Source of the DNA: Gammaproteobacteria bacterium
Lineage (GTDB): Bacteria; Pseudomonadota; Gammaproteobacteria; Ga0077536
Reading direction: 5' to 3'
Length of the DNA stretch: 64,000 bases
Assembly (NCBI GenBank): GCA_021773835.1
Contig: JAJFJQ010000057.1
Location: 1 to 64,000, forward strand
Shown: piece by piece, positions 1 to 8,794 of the stretch
How the letters are laid out: every line of letters begins with the position of its first letter
Position numbering within the stretch: position 1 is the first letter of the stretch
Position numbers and translations under genes: made by a program
The notes under the pieces: model-generated
Databases searched by the model: none
Seen by the model: only the letters and a program-made list of their open reading frames with translations
Told to the model about the DNA's origin: nothing

Positions 1-67
1 GTTGTCCGGCTTCCGCTTCCTTCAGGATCGACACGATCTTCGTGTCGCTGTATTTCGATTTCTTCAT
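1..67 (-). CDS. IS3-family transposase OrfA, N-terminal fragment
   Basis: An ATG at 67 on the minus strand opens a frame reading MKKSKYSDTKIVSILKEAE that stays open to the window edge. This matches the well-known start of IS3-family OrfA (helix-turn-helix DNA-binding subunit of the transposase; typical start MKKSR-F-DxQIxxIL). A GGAGG lies just upstream (complement of 71-77), supporting the start. Only 22 codons are visible, so whether the gene is intact is unknown. OrfA is normally joined to OrfB by programmed frameshifting, which cannot be tested here. Confidence 0.65.
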   Translation of the reverse strand, partial: MKKSKYSDTKIVSILKEAEAGQ

Positions 68-143
68 TTCGACCTCCTGGCCATATTCTGCCAAGATTCT
101 CCAAGCAGGAGTGGTCTACTTTTCGGGGAAGCTTACGGGGCCA
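1..143 (-). mobile_element. End of an IS3-family-like insertion sequence (partial)
   Basis: The minus strand begins TGGCCCCGTAAG at 143, runs through a stretch like the terminal repeats of IS3-group elements (CCCCGAAAAGTAGACCAC), and leads into a transposase OrfA start at 67. Only one end is visible because the element continues past position 1. The exact outer boundary is inferred; the neighbouring ORF stops at 144-146, directly at the proposed edge. Alternative: a solo IS remnant. The other end and any target duplication lie outside the window. Confidence 0.5.
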
Positions 144-1373
144 TTAAGTTCGGCTCGATCGTAACGCGCCGTAACCGACTAATATGCCGAATGTGATCCA
201 AAACAAAATTGAAGAATGGGCGACGTAGACCATTGATGAAGCAAAAATTACCATAGTCATGGATGCGACAGTAGCCCCGACCCGAATGCTCCAATCAGAA
301 CCGTCTGACGATATCGGGCGAATCGCCCACCTTAATGACATCCAAATCAAACCCAGAAGTGGGAGCACGGTGAGAATACCTCCCTTTAACATATAGATAA
401 GCCACAGGTTGTGCACTGAGTTTATAAACTCATTGTGCCTAATTTGGTGTTCGGCAGACATCCCCAATACGGGTCCATCAGAAATCAACTTAAATGCAAT
501 TTGATATTGCTCAATCCGGTCTAATACGCTACCTCTAATTCCGCCCGACCCGACGATTACTTCCATGATCGCTGGAAGCGAATAGTAGAAGGCTAGCAAC
601 GCACAAATTCCAAAAGGGATCAGAAATAATAATTTTATCCCACGTACTTTCGCCCTGTTCAGCATTATTTGGATAAAGAACCAATAGGTCGAAAATCCGA
701 TCAGTACCGATAGCATCACGTTCCTTGACTGCGAAGCAATAACTCCAAGTACGATGAGAGATATAAATGGATACCTTAGAAGTACGCTACGCCCAAACCG
801 AAGCCGCGGGTATAGAAATACCACCACCAATAACGTCATCGTTAATAATATTGCAATATCTCCATAGTTCGCAAACAATCCTGGCGACCTTGAGATGCCC
901 TCAATACCGAGCCGGTCACCGGCGACGCTCCTACTGAAACTAAGATTAAGCAAACCTGTTGCCTGTAAAAATGCTGCTGAAGAAATCATTAGGCCATCAA
1001 CGCTCAATAAGACTAACGCGCGGATGTATTGACTATGGTTTGATATACAAAGTAGCGGTACCAAGAAATACGATTTGAATTTTAGCTCAGTGGATAAAAC
1101 TGAAAAAAATTCATTTAACGTACCTCGAGTAGTAAATGTAATCATTATGATTAGTACATGAATGAATATTAATACCAGAACAATCGAAATCGAGATTATT
1201 CTACTTTTGTCGCCAACACTAAACGGGGCAGTAAAAGTCCAGGTGATAAGAACAAGGATTGTCAGTAAATTATCAGCCGATAGCGTGCCCACCAACCCGA
1301 TTTGATAAAAAGGCACGGATAAAATCCATAACGCGAAGAATATATCAAGGAATCGAATGTCCTTTCCTATCAC
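144..1373 (-). CDS. O-antigen ligase/polymerase-like membrane protein (Wzy/WaaL type)
   Basis: 409 residues, almost entirely hydrophobic segments (about ten or more predicted membrane helices) with one large periplasmic loop near residues 270-330 containing Arg/His-rich stretches (EHQIRHNEF, SVHNLWLIYMLKGG). This layout, including the final 'HN.(W/F)L..' motif followed by two or three helices, is typical of the O-antigen ligase/polymerase superfamily that joins or polymerises lipid-linked sugar repeats on the periplasmic face. It is the last gene of the polysaccharide locus, 317 bp beyond wecB. The DNA is markedly more AT-rich than the rest of the window, as is common for surface-sugar genes that move between strains. 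The stop codon lies at the edge of an IS end. Polymerase and ligase roles cannot be separated by eye. Confidence 0.7.
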   Translation of the reverse strand: MIGKDIRFLDIFFALWILSVPFYQIGLVGTLSADNLLTILVLITWTFTAPFSVGDKSRIISISIVLVLIFIHVLIIMITFTTRGTLNEFFSVLSTELKFKSYFLVPLLCISNHSQYIRALVLLSVDGLMISSAAFLQATGLLNLSFSRSVAGDRLGIEGISRSPGLFANYGDIAILLTMTLLVVVFLYPRLRFGRSVLLRYPFISLIVLGVIASQSRNVMLSVLIGFSTYWFFIQIMLNRAKVRGIKLLFLIPFGICALLAFYYSLPAIMEVIVGSGGIRGSVLDRIEQYQIAFKLISDGPVLGMSAEHQIRHNEFINSVHNLWLIYMLKGGILTVLPLLGLIWMSLRWAIRPISSDGSDWSIRVGATVASMTMVIFASSMVYVAHSSILFWITFGILVGYGALRSSRT

Positions 1374-1568
1374 GTTTCGTCCTCGAATTTTGTACGACTT
1401 GGCATTGTCAAATGAATGCAGAAAACCCTGGATAACATTCCAATGGACCGCTACTGTTCCAACTATCGTTATCTAACTAGACATCCTAAAAGTTTCAGCT
1501 CGCCAATGACTGTCCAACGCCATTGTCGTCCAATTTATGCACGATCGATCACACTAAGATGCAGTGAT

Positions 1569-1679
1569 TTATTTCCGATCTAGTCTGAAATAGGAAGTTT
1601 GAGTGACTTTATCACTTCGATGAATTCGCTCCCGAGTGTAGTCTTTAAGCTCTGCCATGTTGGCAAGCGACTCCGTCAT
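1569..1679 (-). CDS. Possible 36-residue ORF after wecB (doubtful)
   Basis: A short frame starts at ATG 1679, 10 bp beyond the wecB stop, and reads MTESLANMAELKDYTRER before ending at TAA 1569. It is charged and soluble-looking but I recognise no family. It may be a remnant of a truncated gene or chance. The rest of the gap between wecB and the ligase-like gene (1374-1568) is AT-rich and shows no gene, tRNA or clear terminator. Confidence 0.15.
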   Translation of the reverse strand: MTESLANMAELKDYTRERIHRSDKVTQTSYFRLDRK

Positions 1680-1689
1680 CGCTGAGTTG

Positions 1690-2802
1690 CTAGGCAAGTA
1701 GGTTGTTTTCTAGCGCATCTAGGATTCTGCCGCTGGTATTTCCATCCCATAGCGGGGGTCTGGTACGAACTATCTTGCCGTTGGACAGCGCAGCAACTGC
1801 TTCTGACACGATGTTTCCGTAATTGTTTCCGACTAATTTATTCGTGCCCATCTCAACTGTTATTGGCCGTTCGGTGTTATCCCTTATAGTCAGACAGGGG
1901 ACTCCAAGCGCCGTCGTTTCTTCTTGTAATCCGCCGCTGTCAGTAAGTACTAGAGCTGCGTCTTTCCAAAGTTTGAGAAATTCCCGGTAGCCAAGCGGCT
2001 CCAGCAGATGAACATTTTCACTCACTCTCAATCCAAATTCGTCTAAGCGCTGCCTCGTCCGCGGGTGAACTGGAAAGAACAAACTAGCACAGTTGGAAAT
2101 CGCATTTAATGCAGATATTATCCCTGAGAGTGCAGCTGGTGAATCCACATTGGATGGGCGATGAAGTGTAACGACACCGTACTTACCCACGGATGAGCAC
2201 AGCTTAGTCAACGGCGTTTCCTGGGAGTTTTTTGGTAGGTGGCTGATTTCATACAAAAGATTGTCTATCATCACATGACCGACAAAAAAGATCTTGGCAC
2301 TCGAGTGCCCTTCTTTCTCCAAATTAACAACTCCGCTTGGCTCCGTTACGAATAAGAAATCTGCTATCGAATCTGTTACCAACCTATTAATTTCCTCCGG
2401 CATATCTCGATCCCCGCTACGCAAACCCGCTTCAATGTGGGCTACTGGCAAACGCATTTTCTTTGCTACAATAGTTGCCGCTAGCGTAGAGTTGACATCC
2501 CCCACGACGACTACGCAATCTGGATTCTCGCTTGCGCAAATCGGATCGAACCTTGACATAACTTTCGCTGTTTGATCACTATGGTTACCGCTCCCCACAT
2601 TCAAATGAAAGTCAGGAACAGGGATTCCCAACTCCTGAAAAAACACGCGGCTCATTTCGTCATCGTAATGTTGGCCGGTGTGTACGATCTTATGCTCAAA
2701 TCGCTCCTTTCTCCGATAGCACTCTCGAACGATCGGTGCAATTTTCATAAAATTGGGCCGAGCACCGGCTACCAACAAAAGCTTTAGTCGTTTTTCAGTC
2801 AC
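1690..2802 (-). CDS. wecB: UDP-N-acetylglucosamine 2-epimerase (non-hydrolysing)
   Basis: 370 residues, the usual size for the family. It interconverts UDP-GlcNAc and UDP-ManNAc in the cytoplasm, supplying ManNAc-type sugars for surface polysaccharide. Visible motifs are the N-terminal GARPNFMKIAPIV loop (residues ~13-25), HTGQHYDDEMS (~41-51), the GDVNST segment, HIEAGLRSGDRDMPEE with conserved catalytic acidic and Arg residues, TLHRPSNVD, and the C-terminal LTDSGGLQEE nucleotide-binding stretch. It follows the tyrosine autokinase gene after a 218-bp gap and may be separately transcribed. The N-terminal ARPNF variant replaces the enterobacterial TRPEA form, as in many exopolysaccharide-locus epimerases. 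Confidence 0.93.
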   Translation of the reverse strand: MTEKRLKLLLVAGARPNFMKIAPIVRECYRRKERFEHKIVHTGQHYDDEMSRVFFQELGIPVPDFHLNVGSGNHSDQTAKVMSRFDPICASENPDCVVVVGDVNSTLAATIVAKKMRLPVAHIEAGLRSGDRDMPEEINRLVTDSIADFLFVTEPSGVVNLEKEGHSSAKIFFVGHVMIDNLLYEISHLPKNSQETPLTKLCSSVGKYGVVTLHRPSNVDSPAALSGIISALNAISNCASLFFPVHPRTRQRLDEFGLRVSENVHLLEPLGYREFLKLWKDAALVLTDSGGLQEETTALGVPCLTIRDNTERPITVEMGTNKLVGNNYGNIVSEAVAALSNGKIVRTRPPLWDGNTSGRILDALENNLLA

Positions 2803-3020
2803 AAGATTTCTGGCGTTCTGAGCAATCGAGTCCGGAAATTTACTGCAATTTCAACTGCTAACAACCTCAATTACTTTTTGCCTTTAACGAACATCCTAAT
2901 TTGCTAGTTTTTTCGTAAAACATCGGAGTGAAGTTTACGCCTGGCGGATTTTTCAAACACTTTGAGACACGTACAAAAGACAATCAGGATATGAACAAAG
3001 AGGCCGGATCATATCGGTTT

Positions 3021-3836
3021 CTACAAATAGTAGGTCGGCTGAATCTCAGTCGACATGTTCAGAACTGTTCCAATAACATTAATTCCTTCCGCAACCTCTA
3101 TAACTCGATTTATTTCACTCTTAGTCGTGTGCCCCTCTGATACGACAAGTAACGTCGCGTCTACGTAGGGAGAAAACGCTAACGTGTCGTCCGACGATAA
3201 AATTGGCGGCAAATCGAAAACGATTATGCGCGCTGGATATCGTGCCTTCAACTCTTCAACTAACTCGATCATCTTGGGGGATGCCAATAGCTCAGAACTG
3301 TTTGGCACGGCTTTCCTCCCCGCTGGCAAGATTACCAGTCGTTCAATCCCCGGGTTGATCATTATCTCATTGACTGGAATGTCATCTAGTAAATAGTCAA
3401 TTAACCCGTATTTAATTTCGCACTCGAATCGACGGTGTACGCTCGGGTTTCGAAAATCCAGATCGACTAGCAGTACTGTACGGTGCAGCACTTGTGAAAG
3501 CGCAACCGATAAATTTATCGCTGTAAGCGTTTTTCCGACAGCAGCACCAGGACTAGTTATTGCGACTGCGTTCCAGCCATGTGCTGCCAAGCGTTGCTCC
3601 ACTTGTGTCCGAAGAATTTTATAAGCCGTTTCTGCTGCAGGATTATCGCCACCACCAGCTAATATTCGGTTTCTCTGTAGTATCTCCGAATCGATTTGGA
3701 GCACCCTCGTTTGGCTGTACTGAATTTTGTCTACCGCCGTAACGTCACGTTCAACAGCAGGCGTCATAGGTGTATCCGATCTTAATTCAGCATGTTCTTT
3801 TCTCGCACGCTCTAACGCTTGCTTAATCTTCTCCAT
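3021..3836 (-). CDS. Polysaccharide tyrosine autokinase, PEP-CTERM/XrtA-locus type
   Basis: 271-residue cytoplasmic BY-kinase-like P-loop protein that partners the membrane chain-length determinant encoded just upstream. Seen: an N-terminal MEKIKQALERARKEH helix characteristic of the XrtA-associated kinases, Walker A (GAAVGKT near residues 98-104), Walker A' (VLLVDLDFRNPS) and Walker B (IIVFDLPP). The C-terminus has only a TYYL pair instead of a long tyrosine cluster, so autophosphorylation may be reduced or organised differently. Start and stop abut the preceding gene (one base apart), so translation is probably coupled. By analogy it controls polymer length and export. Its substrate and true kinase activity are inferred. 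Confidence 0.88.
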   Translation of the reverse strand: MEKIKQALERARKEHAELRSDTPMTPAVERDVTAVDKIQYSQTRVLQIDSEILQRNRILAGGGDNPAAETAYKILRTQVEQRLAAHGWNAVAITSPGAAVGKTLTAINLSVALSQVLHRTVLLVDLDFRNPSVHRRFECEIKYGLIDYLLDDIPVNEIMINPGIERLVILPAGRKAVPNSSELLASPKMIELVEELKARYPARIIVFDLPPILSSDDTLAFSPYVDATLLVVSEGHTTKSEINRVIEVAEGINVIGTVLNMSTEIQPTYYL

Positions 3837-3837
3837 T

Positions 3838-5562
3838 CTAAAGCCCTGCCTTTCTTAATATCACGAACCACAGAACATCTAGCGGCATCACGGCCAAGTG
3901 AATAGCGATCGCTCCGGTAATAAGAAGAGAAATAGCACCTCCCACAATCCAACCATTAATAGAAGGCGCGCTCCGTTTTTCTGTTAGACCTATTATCGGT
4001 ATTGTGGCTAATGGTGGTGCAGTTAAAAGCCCTTGCAATTCTCGTCGACCTCGAATTTTGTCGTCGAGAGTCTCAACAAGGCTGACGGAACCAAAACCGC
4101 CAAAAAGACTCATCACGAAAGCGGCTAATACGATAAGTGGTCGATTTGGCTTAGCCGGTCGCTCTGGACGTAGCGGGGGTTCTATTAGTGTAAATTTCTC
4201 CCCTTTGCGTTCAGTTTCGAGATTCTCAGATAATCGGGCCTCCATCTGTTTCGCCGAGATTTCTCGATATTTCGCAATGGCAGTTTCATAGTCTCTTTTT
4301 AATTCGTTCAATTCCGCCTCTGCATCGGGCATTAGCATCAAACTTTCAGCATATTCCTCCAATTTCTTTGACAACGCGCGCCCTTTGACCTCAAGGCTTT
4401 CAAGTTGCGTATTAGATGACTGGAGTCGCGCCGCTAGCGTAATGTGGGCCGGGTTGTTCGGGACTTCTTCTGTTATCGGCGGTAACGCATCCAGTTTAAG
4501 CTGCAGCGTGTCGACGGTCCTTTTTGCCTTTTTCACATCTGGATGTGTGGGATCATACCGTTCAAGGAGTTCGTTTAATTTCGATTGCCCTAATTTGATC
4601 TGCTCTTGGTAAGATTCGTGCGCTGAATTCGGATCAACCGTCGCTCGCATTGCATCGGCTTGTTTACGCAACCGAACCACATCTGGGTGCCTTTCATCGT
4701 AACTTGCCTCTGCTGACACTAGTAGGGCCTCGATAGTGCGCAATTTTTCGAGGGCGTTTGCACCTCGCGGCCGCACATCAAGAAGGATCGGTTCCACCCG
4801 CGCTAATTCTCCCTCCAAGTAAATTATATGCCCGCTGGTTTCATGAATCCGACGATCGATTTCCGATAGTTGAAGTTCGGTTCGATTCATCATTTCTCGA
4901 GTTAAGTATTCCAATTCCGGACGGTTATTTGTGTTTTTGTCCTTAAATTCTGCGATTTGTGCTTCCAACGAGCTGATTTGATTTCTTAAAACTTCTGCTT
5001 CGCCATTAAGAAACGCAGTCGTTTCTGTAGCGGAGTCAGTGCGCGATCTTATGTTTGCATTAAGAAATGAGGTTACGAGGTCATTTGCTACCTGCTGACA
5101 TTTATCCGCACTCTCATTCTCGAAGGCTAAACTAAATGCAATAGTGGCTTCTGTCGGCTTCCCACTTTTCGGATCGACCACATCGGCGCTAATCATCTCA
5201 AGAGAGATATGAGACCTCATTTGCTCAATAATCTCTTCTCGAGTCTCGCTTAGCCTATCATCCGGGTACAAATCAAACTGATCGATAATTCGAATGAGAT
5301 TTGCTGAACTCATTACAGTCTGACTTATCACTTGAATTCGCTGTTCGGCAAAGCTCGTTACAGTAGACCTAACCAAATCTACCGGAATTTCTTGTCTTTC
5401 AATGAGTATAACCGCCTCACTTTTGTACATTGACGGTAGGAACATGGCTAGCGTGAGACCCGCAAAAGATACTGTGAGCACTATAGTTATCATCAACCTC
5501 GATCGCCTTTTGAGCATTGCGATCACGTCTTGTAGATTGATCTCTTGTTCTGTACTTTCCAT
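3838..5562 (-). CDS. Chain-length determinant (Wzz/GNVR) protein, PEP-CTERM-locus type
   Basis: 574-residue inner-membrane polysaccharide co-polymerase. A transmembrane helix follows the N-terminal cytoplasmic tail (~residues 21-42, after KRRSRLMI), then a long periplasmic coiled-coil region (~180-420, rich in Glu, Leu and Arg), and a Pro-rich segment (PPLRPERPAKPNRP) before a membrane helix at ~488-508; a further hydrophobic stretch lies at ~540-560. This matches the long Wzz proteins paired with a separate tyrosine kinase. It sits between the outer-membrane barrel gene and the kinase gene. It likely sets chain length and bridges the polymerase to the outer-membrane exporter. Confidence 0.88.
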   Translation of the reverse strand: MESTEQEINLQDVIAMLKRRSRLMITIVLTVSFAGLTLAMFLPSMYKSEAVILIERQEIPVDLVRSTVTSFAEQRIQVISQTVMSSANLIRIIDQFDLYPDDRLSETREEIIEQMRSHISLEMISADVVDPKSGKPTEATIAFSLAFENESADKCQQVANDLVTSFLNANIRSRTDSATETTAFLNGEAEVLRNQISSLEAQIAEFKDKNTNNRPELEYLTREMMNRTELQLSEIDRRIHETSGHIIYLEGELARVEPILLDVRPRGANALEKLRTIEALLVSAEASYDERHPDVVRLRKQADAMRATVDPNSAHESYQEQIKLGQSKLNELLERYDPTHPDVKKAKRTVDTLQLKLDALPPITEEVPNNPAHITLAARLQSSNTQLESLEVKGRALSKKLEEYAESLMLMPDAEAELNELKRDYETAIAKYREISAKQMEARLSENLETERKGEKFTLIEPPLRPERPAKPNRPLIVLAAFVMSLFGGFGSVSLVETLDDKIRGRRELQGLLTAPPLATIPIIGLTEKRSAPSINGWIVGGAISLLITGAIAIHLAVMPLDVLWFVILRKAGL

Positions 5563-5667
5563 TGCGGCTCTACCGTTCCGTAAAAGTGGATATTCGATAT
5601 TTGTTTAGTTCTGCAGCGGACTTGTTGGGCTGATTTGAATCCGTTGCACGATTTATCCGCGAATAGG

Positions 5668-6885
5668 CTAACGAAATAATGTGATCTCGCGTGGCCTATA
5701 TCGGAGGTTCAAATATATGAGTTTTGAATCTGACTTAAGCCCGGTATCTAGACGATCTAGTTCTCGGTACCGTGCTCCAATTTCAGCTTTCCAAAGTGGC
5801 GAAAATCGATACTCAAGTCGTCCATTCACATTTATCACCTTAATATCATTTAACCTCCGCGCACTGACCTCGCCTTCTTGGTTGCGCCGTCTGTAAGAAA
5901 CCCTTATTACAGCGTCAAGAAAAGGTGTCATTCGATATTTCACGATCCCATCAACTTCTTCAGATTCTTGACGAACTCCTTGGCTCGAGGGGGAAAACGC
6001 CCTACTCCAAAGAAGACGTGCCGTGGCTCGTTCGAATCGCTTTTCGACATCAAGATCTATTATTTCGCCAGCAGAACGCTCTGTTTCATCAGCTACGGTA
6101 GTCGCGAACCGTAAAGGAACAACCGAGATGATTTGCGTTTGGGGCATTTTAAACTCCTGCTCACTTCGGTTCTGCCCTATTCTAAAGGAGGCATCCAGCG
6201 TCTCATCAAATTGATGATCAAATCCGATTTGTAACCCGTAGCTCACAGTTTCAGTTCCCGTTTGCGGTGTCTTAAATTGAGACGCGAATAAGGAGAATAT
6301 CCACGTTGTTCTTTCAGACGCTGCGTAATTCAGGGCGGTGCCGGAACCGTATTGAAGGTAGTCGACGAAGTTACTGCGCGGGTTTTTTTCAAATGAAACG
6401 TCGAGAAAGTTGGCATAAACCGACAAATTTAAGCGGCCATTTACTGTATACAGCCATGAAGTATTGAACGAAAATGTTGTTTCCGGAATGTTGATGTTAA
6501 AGATATCGAGATTTGTCTGTTCTGTAGAAAACGTTGCTTCTCGCGCGTACTTAAATTCACCAGCTAATTGGTGTCGCTCGTACGATTTCAACATGTTAGT
6601 CGAGACAAAATAGTCTTCACTATCGAGCTCTGTCTCCTCCGTATACCGTGAAAGCCTAACTCTTGGAGTCAGAGACAAACTATAGGTTGGAGCGGAATAG
6701 ATCGATTCTATTCCAACATCATTTACTGTCGCTGTGACTTCTGTCGGCGATCTAATTAGCAGCCGCGGGTTGTCATCGTGCCACGCCCGGGTGGAAACCT
6801 CCGGTTTGAGCGTCAACTCTGCATTAACATTTACGATGGCCGATAGCATCAGCGCGACGGTGATAATAGAATGATCACGCGACAT
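5668..6885 (-). CDS. Outer-membrane beta-barrel protein of PEP-CTERM polysaccharide locus
   Basis: 405 residues with a signal peptide (hydrophobic residues ~7-22, cleavage near VNA). The rest is dominated by alternating polar/hydrophobic beta strands with aromatic ends, as in outer-membrane barrels, ending in an even run of strands (IYLNLRYRP). The position between the Wza-like gene and the Wzz-like gene is where exosortase-A-type loci carry a conserved barrel protein of unknown function ('PEP-CTERM system-associated' outer-membrane protein). I infer a role in polymer passage across the outer membrane. Family assignment rests on size, topology and context rather than on a catalytic motif. Confidence 0.72.
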   Translation of the reverse strand: MSRDHSIITVALMLSAIVNVNAELTLKPEVSTRAWHDDNPRLLIRSPTEVTATVNDVGIESIYSAPTYSLSLTPRVRLSRYTEETELDSEDYFVSTNMLKSYERHQLAGEFKYAREATFSTEQTNLDIFNINIPETTFSFNTSWLYTVNGRLNLSVYANFLDVSFEKNPRSNFVDYLQYGSGTALNYAASERTTWIFSLFASQFKTPQTGTETVSYGLQIGFDHQFDETLDASFRIGQNRSEQEFKMPQTQIISVVPLRFATTVADETERSAGEIIDLDVEKRFERATARLLWSRAFSPSSQGVRQESEEVDGIVKYRMTPFLDAVIRVSYRRRNQEGEVSARRLNDIKVINVNGRLEYRFSPLWKAEIGARYRELDRLDTGLKSDSKLIYLNLRYRPREITLFR

Positions 6886-6936
6886 AATTGCGTGCTCTAC
6901 ACGGCCTCTTTGTTTTCTCAGGAAATATCAAATTCA

Positions 6937-7506
6937 CTATGGGACGACCACAACGTCCCCAGGGTTGAGCAACACATTTTGTTCGAGATTGGTACCATAC
7001 TCGACCTCTTGGTAATTAAATCGGATAGCACGCTGGGAACCGCTTTCACGCCGAAGGATACTAATGTCTTTGGAATCAGCGAAAGTGGCCAACCCTCCCC
7101 CTAAAGCCAAGGCCTGCATTACGTCCAGATCCTGCGTTAACGGAAACTCCCCAGGTCGGTTGACCTTTCCCAACACAAAAATTCGATTTCCAAGGCTTTG
7201 CCGAAGCGTGACCGTAACAACGGGGTCTGGAATGTACTGCTCAATTTTTGATACAACATCTGCACGAACTTCTTCGACTGTCCGCGAAGCCGCGAGAATG
7301 TCGCCGGCCAGCGGGAACGATACTTTACCGTCCGGCCGGACGAGGACATCCGATTGCAGATCTTCTTCCTTCCAAACCGAAATTTGTAATATGTCACTGG
7401 CTTGAATTTGATAGTCGCTCCCGTCTGCTCTGGAACCCGAAGTGCTAAATAGGGTCGCACAGAATATTACTGCCGTGAGGTTCGCAATTCGGAATTCCTT
7501 ATTCAT
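6937..7506 (-). CDS. Polysaccharide export protein, short Wza/SLBB type
   Basis: 189-residue periplasmic or outer-membrane-associated exporter. It has a signal peptide (residues ~1-27, ending SRA-DG), a polysaccharide-export domain (~31-105: YQIQASDILQISVWKE, VRPDGKVSFPLAGDI) and one SLBB domain (~108-165: IFVLGKVNRPGEFPL). It lacks the C-terminal amphipathic helix of classical Wza, and its short length fits the exporters of PEP-CTERM loci. It is followed after 51 bp by the barrel gene, which may provide the outer-membrane pore. A copy of the palindromic dispersed repeat lies upstream at 7561. Confidence 0.9.
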   Translation of the reverse strand: MNKEFRIANLTAVIFCATLFSTSGSRADGSDYQIQASDILQISVWKEEDLQSDVLVRPDGKVSFPLAGDILAASRTVEEVRADVVSKIEQYIPDPVVTVTLRQSLGNRIFVLGKVNRPGEFPLTQDLDVMQALALGGGLATFADSKDISILRRESGSQRAIRFNYQEVEYGTNLEQNVLLNPGDVVVVP

Positions 7507-7560
7507 ATTTCAAATCCGCTCAATCAGTATTTAATATCGTTGCTTTCGCCTAGATTCTTG

Positions 7561-7584
7561 GATTCCGGCATTCGCCGGAATGAC
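7561..7584. repeat. Dispersed palindromic repeat, single copy
   Basis: ATTCCGGCATTCGCCGGAAT is an almost perfect inverted repeat followed by GACGG. It is one member of the family seen again at 11478, 11604, 11731, 17408, 17501, 38971 and 39064. It sits between the ATPase gene and the export gene, so it may form a hairpin in their shared transcript. Confidence 0.8.
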
Positions 7585-7656
7585 GGCGCGGTAGCTAGGA
7601 GGCGTGCTCGATCGTGTCGATTTGTTGACCAAAACACTTGTCATGAAACCTCACCC

Positions 7657-8595
7657 CTATTCACCCGCAAACTCGTTTTCTTTCAAACGTTTTTCCTTCG
7701 ACCGGTCCATATGATGCTGCCGCAATACTTCCATTGCGCCCGTTTTTTCCAAGTCGGCCTCAGCGTTCGGATCCGAGCCAATTCCGAACAATCCATGTTC
7801 TTCTCGATCTGCGAGAATCTCACTCATTATATCCACTGTTACGGTCTTGCGGCCTTCGCCAAAGCAGTAAGTCAATGCGAGGTGGCACAAGGTGTTGATA
7901 ATACGCGGCACGCCTGCACTCGACGCATAAATTAGATCAACCGCCTCGTCTCTGAAGGGATTTCTCGGCACCCCGGCGACAGTAACCCGGTGCTTAATAT
8001 ATTTTCTAGCTTCATCTAATTTTAACGGCTTTAGATGGTAGTACGCCGATATACGTTGCACGAACTGCACGAGATCGGGGCGCTTGAGGGTTTCTTTCAG
8101 CTCAGGCTGGCCTACCAAGACCAGTTGCAGCAGCAGATCCTTGTCCGCGTTGATGTTCGAAATAACGCGCAATTCCTCTATTGTGTCCGCATCGAGATTT
8201 TGTGCCTCGTCTACGATCAACACAACGCGGTTGCCTTTCGCATACTCGTCGATCATAAATTGCAGAAATTGGTTATAGAGTGAGACTTTGTCGCGACCCT
8301 CATGTTCAAGTCCAAACGCCATGGAGATCCAATGCATCAATTCGCCGAAGGACTTATGCGTATTGGTGATCAATCCAACCGTGCGATTTTCCGGCATGGT
8401 ATTTAGTAGGTGGCGGACCAGGGTAGTTTTCCCGGAGCCGATTGCACCGGTGATAACCGTGATGCCAGATTCGGACGCGAGCCCAAATTCGAGAATACTC
8501 AGGGCCTTGCTGTGATTGCGACCGAGAAAGAGAAACCCCGGATCGGGGTTTAGGGTAAACGGCGGCTCGGTGAAGCCGAAAAATGATTCGTACAT
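7657..8595 (-). CDS. ExeA-like AAA ATPase of the PEP-CTERM/XrtA locus
   Basis: 312 residues. It starts MYESFFGFTEPPF, the signature opening of ExeA/GspA-like ATPases, with Walker A GAIGSGKT (residues ~50-57), Walker B VVLIVDEAQN (~123-132), and a sensor region VGQPEL followed by QRISAYYHLKPL. This is the form consistently found in exosortase-A polysaccharide loci; no peptidoglycan-binding domain is attached, unlike longer ExeA homologues. It is probably the first gene of the minus-strand operon that continues into the export protein (150-bp gap). Its exact role is unknown; I infer energising or assembling the export machinery. Confidence 0.88.
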   Translation of the reverse strand: MYESFFGFTEPPFTLNPDPGFLFLGRNHSKALSILEFGLASESGITVITGAIGSGKTTLVRHLLNTMPENRTVGLITNTHKSFGELMHWISMAFGLEHEGRDKVSLYNQFLQFMIDEYAKGNRVVLIVDEAQNLDADTIEELRVISNINADKDLLLQLVLVGQPELKETLKRPDLVQFVQRISAYYHLKPLKLDEARKYIKHRVTVAGVPRNPFRDEAVDLIYASSAGVPRIINTLCHLALTYCFGEGRKTVTVDIMSEILADREEHGLFGIGSDPNAEADLEKTGAMEVLRQHHMDRSKEKRLKENEFAGE

Positions 8596-8724
8596 GGCCT
8601 ACCCTGTTTACGGATGCTGAAGGATTCTACGAAAGTTACCTAACCCAATGATTTGAAAAGTTTATCACTCAATCCGGGTAATCGCCATGTGAATAATGTG
8701 GCAGCGCACACACTCTGAGCATAA

Positions 8725-8740
8725 TCGGTAATCTTACCGA
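8725..8740. promoter_or_regulatory. Perfect 7+7 palindrome ahead of the polysaccharide locus
   Basis: TCGGTAATCTTACCGA is an inverted repeat (TCGGTAA / TTACCGA with a 2-bp centre) in the 199-bp gap between manC and the ATPase gene, about 130 bp upstream of the ATPase start. It has no T-run, so it is not an intrinsic terminator. It could be a regulator operator for the polysaccharide locus; the binding protein is unknown. Confidence 0.3.
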
Positions 8741-8794
8741 CTCAAGCCCAGTCGCCCGGCGCACCCGTTATTGCACTGCAACATATGACTGTTG

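Noticed and set aside
1-196. Plus-strand ORF 2-196
   Set aside because: It is antisense to the IS3 OrfA start and to the ligase end, and has no recognisable family pattern.
2294-2575. Plus-strand ORF inside wecB
   Set aside because: Antisense to conserved epimerase motifs; no ribosome site.
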